Of a stretch of 42,915 bases of DNA, positions 23,224 through 31,719 are shown in pieces. The notes below the pieces were generated by a model. That model made no database searches. It was not told the DNA's origin and saw only the letters and a list, made by a program, of their open reading frames with translations. How positions within the stretch are numbered: the first letter of the stretch is position 1; every line of letters starts with the position of its first letter. This DNA is from Bacteroidota bacterium (GTDB taxonomy: Bacteria > Bacteroidota > Bacteroidia > Sphingobacteriales > Sphingobacteriaceae): positions 1 to 42,915 of the forward strand of contig JABDEQ010000015.1 of NCBI GenBank assembly GCA_013286985.1. Direction: 5' to 3'. The translations under genes were made by a program, and so were the position numbers.

Positions 23224-24417
23224 TTACTCCAAGAACATCAACTGGTTTTCAACCGGAAACATTTCAATAAATGTGCTAAATGAAACATCCGGATATTTGT
23301 TTTTAGCAGCCAGGACGATCTGCTGAAAATTTTCATATTCAAATTTGCCAATCTCGGGATAGGTCCATTTCTTTTGCTTAACGGCATACGGCATCAGCCA
23401 GGTGATGGCGACTTTTATACCTTTACCATCCACTGTTTGATTATGCCACAGATCAATACCTAGCTTTTCCGCTATTATGGCCAGCTTAACCCAGGCCCCC
23501 AGGTTCATAGTCGAATAATCCCATGAACGGGTACGCACAAGTTCCAGGGGCTGCAAACCATCTGTAGTAAATTGCTGATCGATACGCGGAACTGTAAAAT
23601 CATTAATTACCCTTGTTGCCAAAGTATTGTTGCCCGTAAAAATTGCAAAGTCGGCCAGCTGCATATCATAGTTGGTACCATGATTGTTGGTTTGTATTCT
23701 TTCTGATTTACCGTTTTTACTATTCAGCATCCAATCGGCATATTGTGCGTACCACTTTTTGATGCCGGTGATCAATGCCGGCTCCAGGTATTTGCTGGTT
23801 TTCAATAACTCAATAGCATCAGGTATCTTGGTAAGGCTGCGTGTTTCTATAATACCTATACCCCTGCCATCATTTATTCCCGGGATGTATTGCGCGTAAT
23901 TAAGATTTGGATTCATCCTGGTGGCCGTATCAATAAACCATACTTTTAAAAGTACGGCTACCTTTTGTGCATAGTTTTGATTACCCGAAAAATAATAGGC
24001 CAGTGCCAGCTTGTTTACATCAGCGCACATTTTTGTAAGCTGACTATCATCATGCAGCAAATATATTTCGGGATTTCGTCTGCCATCTTTACGGATATAG
24101 GGTTTCCCATCTGCCTTTGAAGAATCGGGCCACCAATAAGGTGCCTGGCTTACATAGTCGTGCTTATTACCGCTCGGCGCTAATTTTGTTTTGTTAAAGG
24201 TAACGGAATAAGGCCCGGCCTTTAACAAACTATCCGCCTGCACCAGCAACGCATCTACCTGCTTTTTCACAATTGCATCATCGCCACGATATTGCGTATT
24301 CACATTTTGCAATACCTGTTCATTAAGCAGTATAAAACCGGAATTACCGGTTTTGCTTTGCGCAAAACCGGTAAAAACCAGTACTAAATTCAAGATCAAT
24401 AGATTAATACATCTCAT
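23224..24417 (-). CDS. Alginate-lyase-fold polysaccharide lyase (PL5/PL38-like), secreted
   Basis: 397 residues with a signal peptide (about 1-20, ending in FAQ). The alginate-lyase superfamily fold is shown by APYWWPDSSKADGKPYI at 92-108 and by TNNHGTNYDMQ, in which Asn245-His246 match the catalytic Asn-His of A1-III-type lyases; Tyr301 (SWDYSTMN) lies 55 residues further, as the catalytic Tyr does. Expected chemistry is beta-elimination in a 1,4-linked uronic-acid polymer. Alginate, glucuronan or a related polymer cannot be told apart by eye. It follows susD by 14 bases, so the operon is susC-susD-lyase. The product would feed the GH88/KdgF/KduI genes at 36-43 kb. Confidence 0.85.
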   Translation of the reverse strand: MRCINLLILNLVLVFTGFAQSKTGNSGFILLNEQVLQNVNTQYRGDDAIVKKQVDALLVQADSLLKAGPYSVTFNKTKLAPSGNKHDYVSQAPYWWPDSSKADGKPYIRKDGRRNPEIYLLHDDSQLTKMCADVNKLALAYYFSGNQNYAQKVAVLLKVWFIDTATRMNPNLNYAQYIPGINDGRGIGIIETRSLTKIPDAIELLKTSKYLEPALITGIKKWYAQYADWMLNSKNGKSERIQTNNHGTNYDMQLADFAIFTGNNTLATRVINDFTVPRIDQQFTTDGLQPLELVRTRSWDYSTMNLGAWVKLAIIAEKLGIDLWHNQTVDGKGIKVAITWLMPYAVKQKKWTYPEIGKFEYENFQQIVLAAKNKYPDVSFSTFIEMFPVENQLMFLE

Positions 24418-24431
24418 TATTTTTCAGCACC

Positions 24432-25889
24432 TTAATATCCAGGGTTTTGTTTCAAATTCGGGTTAGCATCAATCTCTGTTTGCGGCAATGGCAACAAATA
24501 CTGATTAGAATTAACAGTAAATCCATTTACAGACTGTTCTACCGATGCAAACTTCCCCAAACGGATTAAATCCCACCGGCGGTGACCCTCAACACAAAGC
24601 TCTCTTAAACGGTCACGCACCAGTGTATCAACAAACGCTTCTGCCGTTGGCGTATTGGTTGCATTCAACATCTGCGCAGCATTTAAACCTGCCCTTGCCC
24701 TAACAGTATTCAGTCCGTTAAATTTGGTTGGATCATTAGCGTTGATATTATTCAATGCTTCTGATTGCATCATCAATACATCTGCATAGCGCAGCACTAT
24801 CCAGTTCATTTGCGAGTTATTACTTCCCTTTACCCATTGCGGATCGCGGTATTTATAAATGAACGGTGTAGTTGGTACGCCATTTATAGAATTGGCAACG
24901 TTCCATGTTTTACGTACGTCACCCTGATCATAAACACTATTCATCAGGTACGGATTAGCAACAAACGAGCCGGAACCGCCCAAGGCAGCCGGCGAAAACA
25001 TACGTACCGTAATGTTTTGTGTAGTATTGCTATTGTTGGCGCCAAACTGTACTGCAAAGATAACTTCGGTTTGTGCCGGATAATATTTCAGGCTCCAGTT
25101 AAATACATCGCTATAATTAGGCATCAGTTTATATACGCCTGAACTAATTACCTTGTTACATTCTGCCAAAGCATTGGTATTATCATCCGTTGCAGCAAAT
25201 GAAGTACTTGCCCTTTGCAGGTATACCCTTGCCAGCATGGCCGAAGCAGCTCCTGATGATACTTCACCTTTGTTAGCCGTAGTAATATTAGGTTCGGTAT
25301 AGCAATTGGTCTCAGCAAATTTCAGGTCACTTATAATCTGGTTGTAGATCTGGCTCGATGCAGTACGCGCAGGGTATAAATTAGGATCACTAGGACTTGT
25401 AATAGGTTTCAATATCAAGGGCACATCGCCAAAACTCCTAACCATATCAAAATAGGCCATCGCCCGCAAAAACATAGCGTTTCCAATAATATTATTTTTG
25501 GTAGGTCCGTCCATATTAATAGCCGGAACATTGGCAATCACATCGTTCGCCCTGCTGATCAGCTTATAGCTATTGGTATACCAGTTATTAATTTCGATGT
25601 TTGATGATGTATATTGTATTTTATACATATCAATACGTTCCTGGTTCTGGGTTAGCAAGGGCATCAGCGCATCGCCTGATAGCTCCGTCATAATATAAAT
25701 AGTACGCTGATAATACCCCTGCGGCTGTAACTGGCTAAATACCCCATCCAGGGCCGACTGGGCATCATTAGCATTCTGGTAAAAGTTAGCACTTGTTAAA
25801 ATGCTGTAAGGCTTTTCCTGTAATTCTTTTTTACATGATGTAATGGCAAGAAAAGCGCATGCAGCTAATAGTATATATTTCTTTTTCAT
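24432..25889 (-). CDS. SusD/RagB-family surface glycan-binding lipoprotein
   Basis: 485 residues from ATG 25889, which gives MKKKYILLAACAFLAITSCKKE with an exact lipobox (ITSC). An ATG at 25919 would overlap susC and add a non-signal N-terminus. The body has the SusD pattern: NFYQNANDAQSALDGVF, an FLRAMAYFDMVRSFGDVPLI segment in the TPR core, and the C-terminal VRDRLRELCVEGHRRWDLIR and NQYLLPLPQTEIDANPNLKQ. It should cap the SusC pore and capture the oligosaccharide. The start lies 20 bases after the susC stop. Confidence 0.92.
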   Translation of the reverse strand: MKKKYILLAACAFLAITSCKKELQEKPYSILTSANFYQNANDAQSALDGVFSQLQPQGYYQRTIYIMTELSGDALMPLLTQNQERIDMYKIQYTSSNIEINNWYTNSYKLISRANDVIANVPAINMDGPTKNNIIGNAMFLRAMAYFDMVRSFGDVPLILKPITSPSDPNLYPARTASSQIYNQIISDLKFAETNCYTEPNITTANKGEVSSGAASAMLARVYLQRASTSFAATDDNTNALAECNKVISSGVYKLMPNYSDVFNWSLKYYPAQTEVIFAVQFGANNSNTTQNITVRMFSPAALGGSGSFVANPYLMNSVYDQGDVRKTWNVANSINGVPTTPFIYKYRDPQWVKGSNNSQMNWIVLRYADVLMMQSEALNNINANDPTKFNGLNTVRARAGLNAAQMLNATNTPTAEAFVDTLVRDRLRELCVEGHRRWDLIRLGKFASVEQSVNGFTVNSNQYLLPLPQTEIDANPNLKQNPGY

Positions 25890-25908
25890 ATCTCTTTTTA
25901 TCAAAAAA

Positions 25909-28900
25909 TTAAAAACCAAACTTAGCCCCTAACAAAAAGGTACGCACATTAGGATATGGGTTATAATCAGTACCCAATGAAGTATAATTACCACCAGAAT
26001 CAGGATAGGAATTCACTTCAGGATCATATCCTTTATATTTGGTTATGGTGATTAGGTTTTGGCCGGTAATGTATACGCTGGCACTTTTAAACACCGGCGT
26101 TAATTTAGGCAAAGGCAAATCGTAAGATAAAGTGATGGTTTTAAAACGCAGGTAACTGCCTGATTCCAGCACATCACTGGTTGGCCCTAAACTACGGCGA
26201 AGCGTACTACCCACACCAGGCAAGGTATTGCTTGTACCCGGGCCGTTCCAGCTTTCGGTAAGCACATAGGCTTGTTTATTATCGGTAGTAGTACCGTTTT
26301 CACTTTCTATTAAGTTTTCATTTAATATTTGGTTGCCATAAACACCCTGTATCAACATAAACAGGTTAAAACGTTGTACCGTTAAGTTACTGGTAAAGCC
26401 ATAATTAAATTTCGGAACGGCATAGCCAATAATGGTTCTGTCGGCAGCGGTAATGTTGTTATCGCCATTTAAATCGGCATAACGCGGATCGCCCGGTTTA
26501 ACGGCTTCTTTTGTGCCACTGGCAGTAATTTGCGCCTGACTTTGCCAGATCCCTTCAAACTTGTAACCATAAAAAGCACCTATAGGCTGTCCTACTTGTA
26601 ATATTGACGAGTTTTGACCACCCGGATATAAGCTTGAGCTTACGTTACCTGTAATTTGATAAGGTATACCACCCAAACTCAATATTTTATTGATGTTGCG
26701 CGAAAAATTAAAGGTTGTTGTCCACCTGATGTCCTTGCTTGCCACATCAATAGTGCTTAATGAAAGCTCAATACCTTTGTTTGATACGGCACCCAAATTA
26801 TCTAAAAGCGTTGTAAAACCGCTTGATGCCGGGATGCTACGGTTAAACAGCAGCTTAGTGGTTTTTTTATCATACACATCAGCATTAAAAGTGATGCGGT
26901 TTTGCAATAAACCCAAATCCACACCGATATTGGTTGATGCTGTTTGTTCCCACTGTAAATTATCATTACCGATATTATTGGCTGATGTACCTACAACCCG
27001 GGTGTTGTTCAATACATAGCTGTTAAAACCATATTGCGATAAGGACGAATAAGGATCGATATTGGAGTTACCGGTAACCCCATAACCCACGCGCAGCTTC
27101 AAATCGCTGATGGTAGTAACGTTTTTCATGAAATCTTCATTAGATACGCGCCAGGCCAATGCTCCCGATGGAAAAGTACCAAAATTATGGGCCGAACCCA
27201 ACACTGATGCACCATCGCGACGGATAGACAACGTTAATAAATAACGGTCCATCAAGCTATAATTTACCCTGCCCAAAAATGATTCTAAGGCGCTGCTATT
27301 TGTTGATGATGAGGATGATAAACTACCGCCAACACCCAAATTATTGGTCCCTAAATTATTGGTGGTAAGGTTTTGGGCCGAAGCAGAGCTGGTGGTATAT
27401 TTAAACTGCTGAAAGGTATAACCCGCTAAAGCAGTTATCGTCTGATTTTTATCGATCCGTTTGGTATAGGTAAGCGTATTTTCATTTAACCAGTTAAAAT
27501 TAATCGGGTTGGAGATCTGGGCAAACCCATTAGTAGTTAAGCCTAAAAAAGTAGTGCTTGGCCTAAAAATATCTTCCCTGTTAAAAACATCAGAAGTACC
27601 CAAACTAACCTTTAATTTAAGGTCAGGAATAATTTCATAAGTTAAATAGCTATTGGCAAACACCCTTAAGTTTTTGCTGACATCAGTATTCAGCTCTGCG
27701 GCCGCTACCGGATTACCCACTAAATCAACATAACCATTCGGCCCGTTTTGAAAAGTATAAGCACCTGTATTATCACGGATAGGTACAATAGGGCTGATCC
27801 GCAATGCATCAAGTAATGTACCACCAGTGCTTCCGCCATTCGTGTTCACATTCGCAATTCCCTGCTGATCGTAGGACAACTGTGAGTTTAAACCGAAGGT
27901 GAGTTTCTTGCTGATGTTATGGGTTAAATTAAACCGCAGGTTACCACGCTCATATCCTGAATTTAAGATGATACCATCCTGATTAAAATACCCCATGCTT
28001 ACAAAATACTTGGTATCAGCCGATCCGCCGCTTATAGCAGCATTGGCATTAACAATAGGTGCCCGCTGAAATAAAGCTTCCTGCCAGTTGGTGCCTTTGC
28101 CCATAGCATCAATTTGAGCCTGGGTATAAGGCAATGCCGTTTGCGTAGTATTGTTTTGATTATTGTAAGTAGTAACACGATTAAGATATGTTGCAAACTG
28201 CTGGGCATCCATCATTGGCAGCATCCGGCTTACATTTTGTACACCGTCATAAACATCGGCAGTAACCGTACTTTTACCTGAAGTACCGGATTTGGTAGTG
28301 ATGATAATTACACCATTTGCTCCCCTGTTACCATAAATAGCGGTTGATGATGCATCTTTCAAAACATCAATAGAGGCTATATCATCCGGGTTTAATCCTG
28401 TAATATCAGCACCTGCAAAACCATCCACTACATATAAAGGATCACTGCTGTAGTTAATCGAGTTGGTACCACGCACCCTCACTGTAAATGCAGCACCCGG
28501 CTGCGAGTTGGTTTGGGTTACCTGCACACCGCTAACTTGTCCTTCCAATAACTGCGCTGTTCCAAATACTGGTGTCTTTGCCACGTCGGTAAGCGATACC
28601 GAGCCTACTGCACCGGTAATATCCCGTTTCTTTTGTGTGCCGTAGCCAATAACTACTACCTCGTTCAGGTTTTTTTGATCAGATGTTAGCTGTACATCAA
28701 TTTTAGTGCGTTTATCAACGCTTACTTCTTTTGAAATATAGCCTAACAGCTTAAACACCAGCACTGCATTTTCATCGGCATTTAAGGTGTATTTACCATT
28801 AATATCGGTTGCGGCGCCAATGTTGGTTCCCTTTATTGTTACTACCACACCCGGCAAAGGCAGGTTCTTATCGTCAGTAACTACACCGGTTATTTTTATG

Positions 28901-29070
28901 GTTTCTATTTTGGGCGATGATACCCTTGCTGAACCCTCAATGCCTGGTGATTTGACATTTACCATCCCTCCTGATTCCTTTGCCTGTACCGTATTTGCTA
29001 CCAGGCAAACACATAGAACAGGCAACACAGTATCTTTAATAAACTTAATGTGTAGAAGTCTTTTCTTCAT
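25909..29070 (-). CDS. SusC/RagA-family TonB-linked outer-membrane transporter
   Basis: 1053 residues. The signal peptide (about 1-31) is followed by a short Ser/Lys-rich segment, a carboxypeptidase-regulatory-like domain (ITGVVTDDKNLPLPGVVVTI, ATDINGKYTL), the SusC motif NEVVVIGYGTQKKRDITGAV, a plug (PLYVVDGFAGADITGLNPDD, IDVLKDASSTAIYGNRGANG) and a barrel ending in FLLGAKFGF. There is no N-terminal STN domain, so direct FecR/ECF sigma signalling is not expected. It forms the transport unit with SusD and feeds the lyase product into the cell. Its leader carries hairpins described separately. Confidence 0.93.
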   Translation of the reverse strand: MKKRLLHIKFIKDTVLPVLCVCLVANTVQAKESGGMVNVKSPGIEGSARVSSPKIETIKITGVVTDDKNLPLPGVVVTIKGTNIGAATDINGKYTLNADENAVLVFKLLGYISKEVSVDKRTKIDVQLTSDQKNLNEVVVIGYGTQKKRDITGAVGSVSLTDVAKTPVFGTAQLLEGQVSGVQVTQTNSQPGAAFTVRVRGTNSINYSSDPLYVVDGFAGADITGLNPDDIASIDVLKDASSTAIYGNRGANGVIIITTKSGTSGKSTVTADVYDGVQNVSRMLPMMDAQQFATYLNRVTTYNNQNNTTQTALPYTQAQIDAMGKGTNWQEALFQRAPIVNANAAISGGSADTKYFVSMGYFNQDGIILNSGYERGNLRFNLTHNISKKLTFGLNSQLSYDQQGIANVNTNGGSTGGTLLDALRISPIVPIRDNTGAYTFQNGPNGYVDLVGNPVAAAELNTDVSKNLRVFANSYLTYEIIPDLKLKVSLGTSDVFNREDIFRPSTTFLGLTTNGFAQISNPINFNWLNENTLTYTKRIDKNQTITALAGYTFQQFKYTTSSASAQNLTTNNLGTNNLGVGGSLSSSSSTNSSALESFLGRVNYSLMDRYLLTLSIRRDGASVLGSAHNFGTFPSGALAWRVSNEDFMKNVTTISDLKLRVGYGVTGNSNIDPYSSLSQYGFNSYVLNNTRVVGTSANNIGNDNLQWEQTASTNIGVDLGLLQNRITFNADVYDKKTTKLLFNRSIPASSGFTTLLDNLGAVSNKGIELSLSTIDVASKDIRWTTTFNFSRNINKILSLGGIPYQITGNVSSSLYPGGQNSSILQVGQPIGAFYGYKFEGIWQSQAQITASGTKEAVKPGDPRYADLNGDNNITAADRTIIGYAVPKFNYGFTSNLTVQRFNLFMLIQGVYGNQILNENLIESENGTTTDNKQAYVLTESWNGPGTSNTLPGVGSTLRRSLGPTSDVLESGSYLRFKTITLSYDLPLPKLTPVFKSASVYITGQNLITITKYKGYDPEVNSYPDSGGNYTSLGTDYNPYPNVRTFLLGAKFGF

Positions 29071-29114
29071 ATTGTTGTTACATTATTTGTTAAATATTTT
29101 TTTTTAATTTTGAC

Positions 29115-29174
29115 AAAAAAAAGCCCCATACAACTTCTGTTGTTTCATTTTTTCGCAAATCTGAAGGGGACTTT
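29115..29174 (-). terminator. Terminator-like nested hairpin in the susC leader
   Basis: On the minus strand AAAGTCCCC pairs with GGGGCTTT around an inner perfect hairpin ACAAC-agaa-GTTGT and is followed directly by a run of eight T. It lies about 45-105 bases upstream of the susC ATG, so leader transcription would end before susC unless the fold is prevented. Attenuation, or the end of a small RNA, are both possible. Confidence 0.55.
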
Positions 29175-29176
29175 AT

Positions 29177-29213
29177 AAACCGGCCGTGGTTCCAGCACTA
29201 CCGGTTTTTTTAT
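29177..29213 (+). terminator. Plus-strand terminator-like hairpin opposite the susC leader
   Basis: AAACCGG, an inner GTG/CAC pair, then CCGGTTTTTTTA on the plus strand. No plus-strand gene is seen to its left, because susC runs the other way, so it may end an antisense RNA or simply be a leader hairpin. Confidence 0.4.
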
Positions 29214-29277
29214 GAGTCTTGTTTAGTTTTCCATCCGTTTAAGTTTTAATCATTATTAAGGTTTAATTAGTTCTTAA

Positions 29278-29303
29278 TTATCCGATAAGACTTTATCAGA
29301 TAA
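29278..29303. promoter_or_regulatory. Twin 11-base palindromes upstream of susC
   Basis: TTATCCGATAA (29278-29288) and TTATCAGATAA (29293-29303) are perfect palindromes of the form TTATC-n-GATAA, 15 bases apart, about 210 bases before the susC start. A third half-site TTATC occurs at about 29315. They look like tandem operators for a regulator not identified here. Confidence 0.5.
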
Positions 29304-29351
29304 CATATCATCTTTTATCAAATATTCCGGATCAAATTAATAAGCAAAAAA

Positions 29352-29373
29352 CATATTGAAAATAATCAATATG
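29352..29373. promoter_or_regulatory. 22-base inverted repeat upstream of the SusCD operon
   Basis: CATATTGA-AAATAA-TCAATATG, a perfect 8-base arm palindrome about 280 bases before susC. No T-run is attached. The rest of the 29374-29690 spacer shows only a 7-base hairpin CAGCCGA/TCGGCTG (29585-29607) and no credible gene. Confidence 0.35.
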
Positions 29374-29698
29374 AGCGACGTACTAATAAGTAGTCCAGGT
29401 ATTCATTATGCTATAAATTAGTTTGGTAAGCGCTGGTTATAATTGGTTAAAAATGGCTAAGCCGCTATCTTCACTAATCCAAAATTACCTTATTAAGCCT
29501 TATATTGTAATACTTTGCACTTTTTATTTACGAATACGTTTTCGGAGAAATAATATCAATCCACTGAATGCAAATGATATCACGCAGCCGAGGCGGTCTA
29601 TCGGCTGGATACTTCAATACTATTATGCTTAAATAAACAGGTATTAAATATTTTCGGGATAATGATTAATACAATTGAGAAGGATCTCCTAAAACAAT

Positions 29699-29732
29699 CA
29701 ACCCCGCCAAAACTATTATTTTAACGGGATTG
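29699..29732 (-). terminator. Possible minus-strand terminator in the spacer
   Basis: Read on the minus strand, CAATCCCGTTAAAA and TTTTGGCGGGGTTG pair over 14 positions including G-U pairs, then ATTGTTTT follows. No convincing gene lies upstream of it (29733-29880), so it may end a short RNA. Confidence 0.35.
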
Positions 29733-29883
29733 ACCCGATTATTCTTTGATGGTTGAATTATATTAAAATCAGGCCTTAACTCCGCCGCTTTCTTGCGCGC
29801 GCTCATCCTGAACCAATAGTTCATTACGCAAAAACGCACCCGTTTCACCCCTATTGTCATCACAAAATAATAATAAATATTAC

Positions 29884-29932
29884 TGGAACGATCATTCCAA
29901 AATGAACATATATTTGCGGAACGATTATTCCA
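29884..29932. promoter_or_regulatory. Two TetR-type operators around a -7 promoter box
   Basis: TGGAACGATCATTCCA (29884-29899) and CGGAACGATTATTCCA (29917-29932) are 16-base near-palindromes whose starts are 33 bases apart, about three DNA turns. Between them TATATTTG (29909-29916) matches the Bacteroidota -7 element TAnnTTTG exactly. The SDR gene starts 28 bases further, and its neighbour is a TetR regulator, the expected ligand-responsive repressor. Confidence 0.7.
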
Positions 29933-29959
29933 AATATAAAAGATAATCTTCTCAAAACA

Positions 29960-30709
29960 ATGAAAAAGTTAGAAAACAAAGTAGCTGTAATAACAGGAGC
30001 ATCAAAAGGTATAGGCGCAGGTATTGCTAAACATTTAGCTGCGGCAGGTGCCAGCGTAGTAGTTAATTATGCATTGGCAAAAGCCGGAGCAGATGAGGTA
30101 GTTGCCCAAATAACAGCCAAAGGCGGCAAAGCAATAGCAGTACAAGGCAATGTATCAAACGAAGCCGACGTTACCCGTTTATTTGAAGAAACCAAAAAAG
30201 CTTTCGGTGCAGTTGATATTTTAGTAAACAATGCAGGTGTTTACAAATTTGGCGGTATTGAAGAAATAAATGCCGAAGATTTTCACACCCAGTTTAACAC
30301 CAACGTATTGGGTTTATTATTAACCACACAGGGCGCCGTGAAAAACTTTAGCGAAAACGGTGGCAGCATTATCAATATAGGTTCGGCTGTTACTGCTATC
30401 ACTCCCGTTGGCAGCTCCATTTACACAGCAACTAAAGGCGCTGTTGATGCTATAACCCATGTATTGGCAAAAGAATTGGGCGGTAAAAAAATACGTGTTA
30501 ACTCTATTAACCCGGGCATGGTTGAAACCGAAGGCACGCATACCGCCGGCTTTATCGGCAGCGATTTTGAAGCTGAAATAGTGAAGACCGCACCGCTTGG
30601 CCGTATTGGTCAGCCTGACGATATTGCTGATGTGGCCGTGTTCCTGGCTTCTGAAGATTCACGCTGGTTAACCGGCGAAATATTACTGGCTAGTGGCGGC
30701 GTAAGGTAA
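29960..30709 (+). CDS. SDR-family oxidoreductase (FabG-like)
   Basis: 249 residues, a classical short-chain dehydrogenase. The cofactor motif is TGASKGIGAG (about 13-22), NNAG lies near residue 90, the catalytic Ser in INIGSAVTAITPVGSS, and YTATKGA gives the YxxxK pair. The C-terminus (DVAVFLASEDSRWLTGEILL, then ASGGVR) is standard for the family. The substrate is unknown. The pattern of an SDR under a TetR regulator is common for redox detoxification of quinones or aldehydes. It is transcribed with, or just before, the TetR gene and controlled by the twin operators upstream. Confidence 0.9.
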   Translation: MKKLENKVAVITGASKGIGAGIAKHLAAAGASVVVNYALAKAGADEVVAQITAKGGKAIAVQGNVSNEADVTRLFEETKKAFGAVDILVNNAGVYKFGGIEEINAEDFHTQFNTNVLGLLLTTQGAVKNFSENGGSIINIGSAVTAITPVGSSIYTATKGAVDAITHVLAKELGGKKIRVNSINPGMVETEGTHTAGFIGSDFEAEIVKTAPLGRIGQPDDIADVAVFLASEDSRWLTGEILLASGGVR

Positions 30710-30744
30710 TATCCGATTGATTGAACTGAAAATAATTAAAAATG

Positions 30745-30773
30745 AATAGCTTTGCCACTACGGCAAAGCTATT
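30745..30773 (+). promoter_or_regulatory. 12-base-pair hairpin just before the tetR start codon
   Basis: AATAGCTTTGCC-actac-GGCAAAGCTATT, a perfect stem ending 7 bases before ATG 30781. No T-run follows, so it more likely affects translation or RNA stability of the regulator than termination. Confidence 0.5.
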
Positions 30774-30780
30774 TGACATT

Positions 30781-31362
30781 ATGGCAAGAACTAAAGATTT
30801 TGATGAGAATGAAGTGCTGACCAAGGCCATACAGATTTTTTGGCACAAAGGGTACAATGGTACCTCTATGCAGGATCTGGTGGATGGCCTGGGTATTAGT
30901 CGTTCCAGTTTATATGATACTTATACCGATAAACACACATTGTTTATGAAGGCTCTGGAAAGCTATCAAACTTCGGGAGCGGCAAGAATTCAGGAGATCA
31001 TTACCAACTCTGTGTCGGCAAAAGAAACCATTAAACAATTACTGGAACTATCAACCGGCGAATTGATGGAAGATAAACAACATAAAGGCTGTTTTATGGT
31101 AAATGCCGAAGTTGAAGTAGCACCCCATGACAAGGAAGTGAATAACATGGTCTGCAAAAATGATCAGCAAATGGAAGAAGCTTTTTACCAGGTAATACAA
31201 AAAGGTAAAGAAAGCGGCGAAATAAAGAACCAACAGGATGCACGTGCACTGGCAAGGTTTATGATTAATACCGTAAAAGGCATGCGTGTCACCTCCAAAT
31301 CAACAACAGACCTATCTGTTTTCGATGATATTATTGCGCTTACCATTGCGGTGCTTAATTAA
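30781..31362 (+). CDS. TetR-family transcriptional regulator
   Basis: 193 residues from ATG 30781 (MARTKDFDENEVLTKAIQIF). An upstream ATG at 30742 lies at the foot of a hairpin and is unlikely. The N-terminal helix-turn-helix reads GYNGTSMQDLVDGLGISRSSLYDTYTDK, typical of the family, followed by an all-helical ligand domain (TTDLSVFDDIIALTIAVLN at the end) with a KGCFMVN segment in the pocket region, as in the YxaF/AcrR-type subfamily. It probably represses itself and the SDR gene from the operators at 29884-29932. Confidence 0.9.
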   Translation: MARTKDFDENEVLTKAIQIFWHKGYNGTSMQDLVDGLGISRSSLYDTYTDKHTLFMKALESYQTSGAARIQEIITNSVSAKETIKQLLELSTGELMEDKQHKGCFMVNAEVEVAPHDKEVNNMVCKNDQQMEEAFYQVIQKGKESGEIKNQQDARALARFMINTVKGMRVTSKSTTDLSVFDDIIALTIAVLN

Positions 31363-31406
31363 GACAGCAAATTAAACAATAAGCCTGCCGTATTATCTAC
31401 AGTGCC

Positions 31407-31637
31407 TCAGTTTGAATTTATCTTACGTTTTAAGATGAAAATCATAATCATGGCAACTATCCAAATTAACAATACTATTGATAAATAAATTGTTATTATT
31501 GTTCTGTATGGCAAAAGATCTTTCTTGAAAAAATTTGCTCCAGCAATACTCAATAACCCAACTATATTGAAGTAATAATATACTTTTCGCCAAAAAGCTA
31601 ATTTGTCATTATTGCTACCCGTAAGTATTTCTCCCAT
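31407..31637 (-). CDS. Small two-helix membrane protein
   Basis: 76 residues from ATG 31637 (MGEILTGSNNDKLAFWRKVY). A longer frame would begin at 31733, but it would have to be translated through the gapA terminator at 31655-31679, so the shorter start is preferred. Two hydrophobic helices are visible (YYYFNIVGLLSIAGANFF and IITIYLSIVLLIWIVAMIMIFI) and the C-terminus is basic (LKRKINSN). Not recognised. It lies downstream of gapA on the same strand but after a terminator. Confidence 0.6.
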   Translation of the reverse strand: MGEILTGSNNDKLAFWRKVYYYFNIVGLLSIAGANFFKKDLLPYRTIITIYLSIVLLIWIVAMIMIFILKRKINSN

Positions 31638-31654
31638 TGCTATTGATTTGAAAC

Positions 31655-31679
31655 AAAAAAGCCACTTGTTAAGTGGCTT
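31655..31679 (-). terminator. Intrinsic terminator of gapA
   Basis: On the minus strand AAGCCACTT-aac-AAGTGGCTT followed by TTTTTT, about 40 bases after the gapA stop. Confidence 0.85.
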
Positions 31680-31719
31680 AAATATATGAATAAGTTGTAT
31701 GAATTTTTGTTTTTCCCAA

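Noticed and set aside
24341..24378. Terminator reading of the hairpin inside the lyase gene
   Set aside because: It lies in the first 30 codons of an intact reading frame with a good signal peptide, so it is coding sequence that happens to be palindromic.
29423..29632. 69-codon plus-strand frame in the susC-SDR spacer
   Set aside because: It shows no family features, passes through a hairpin, and the surrounding DNA has noncoding composition.
29666..29863. 65-codon minus-strand frame in the same spacer
   Set aside because: It runs through the terminator-like hairpin at 29699-29732, so most of its C-terminal half would not be in a transcript ending there.
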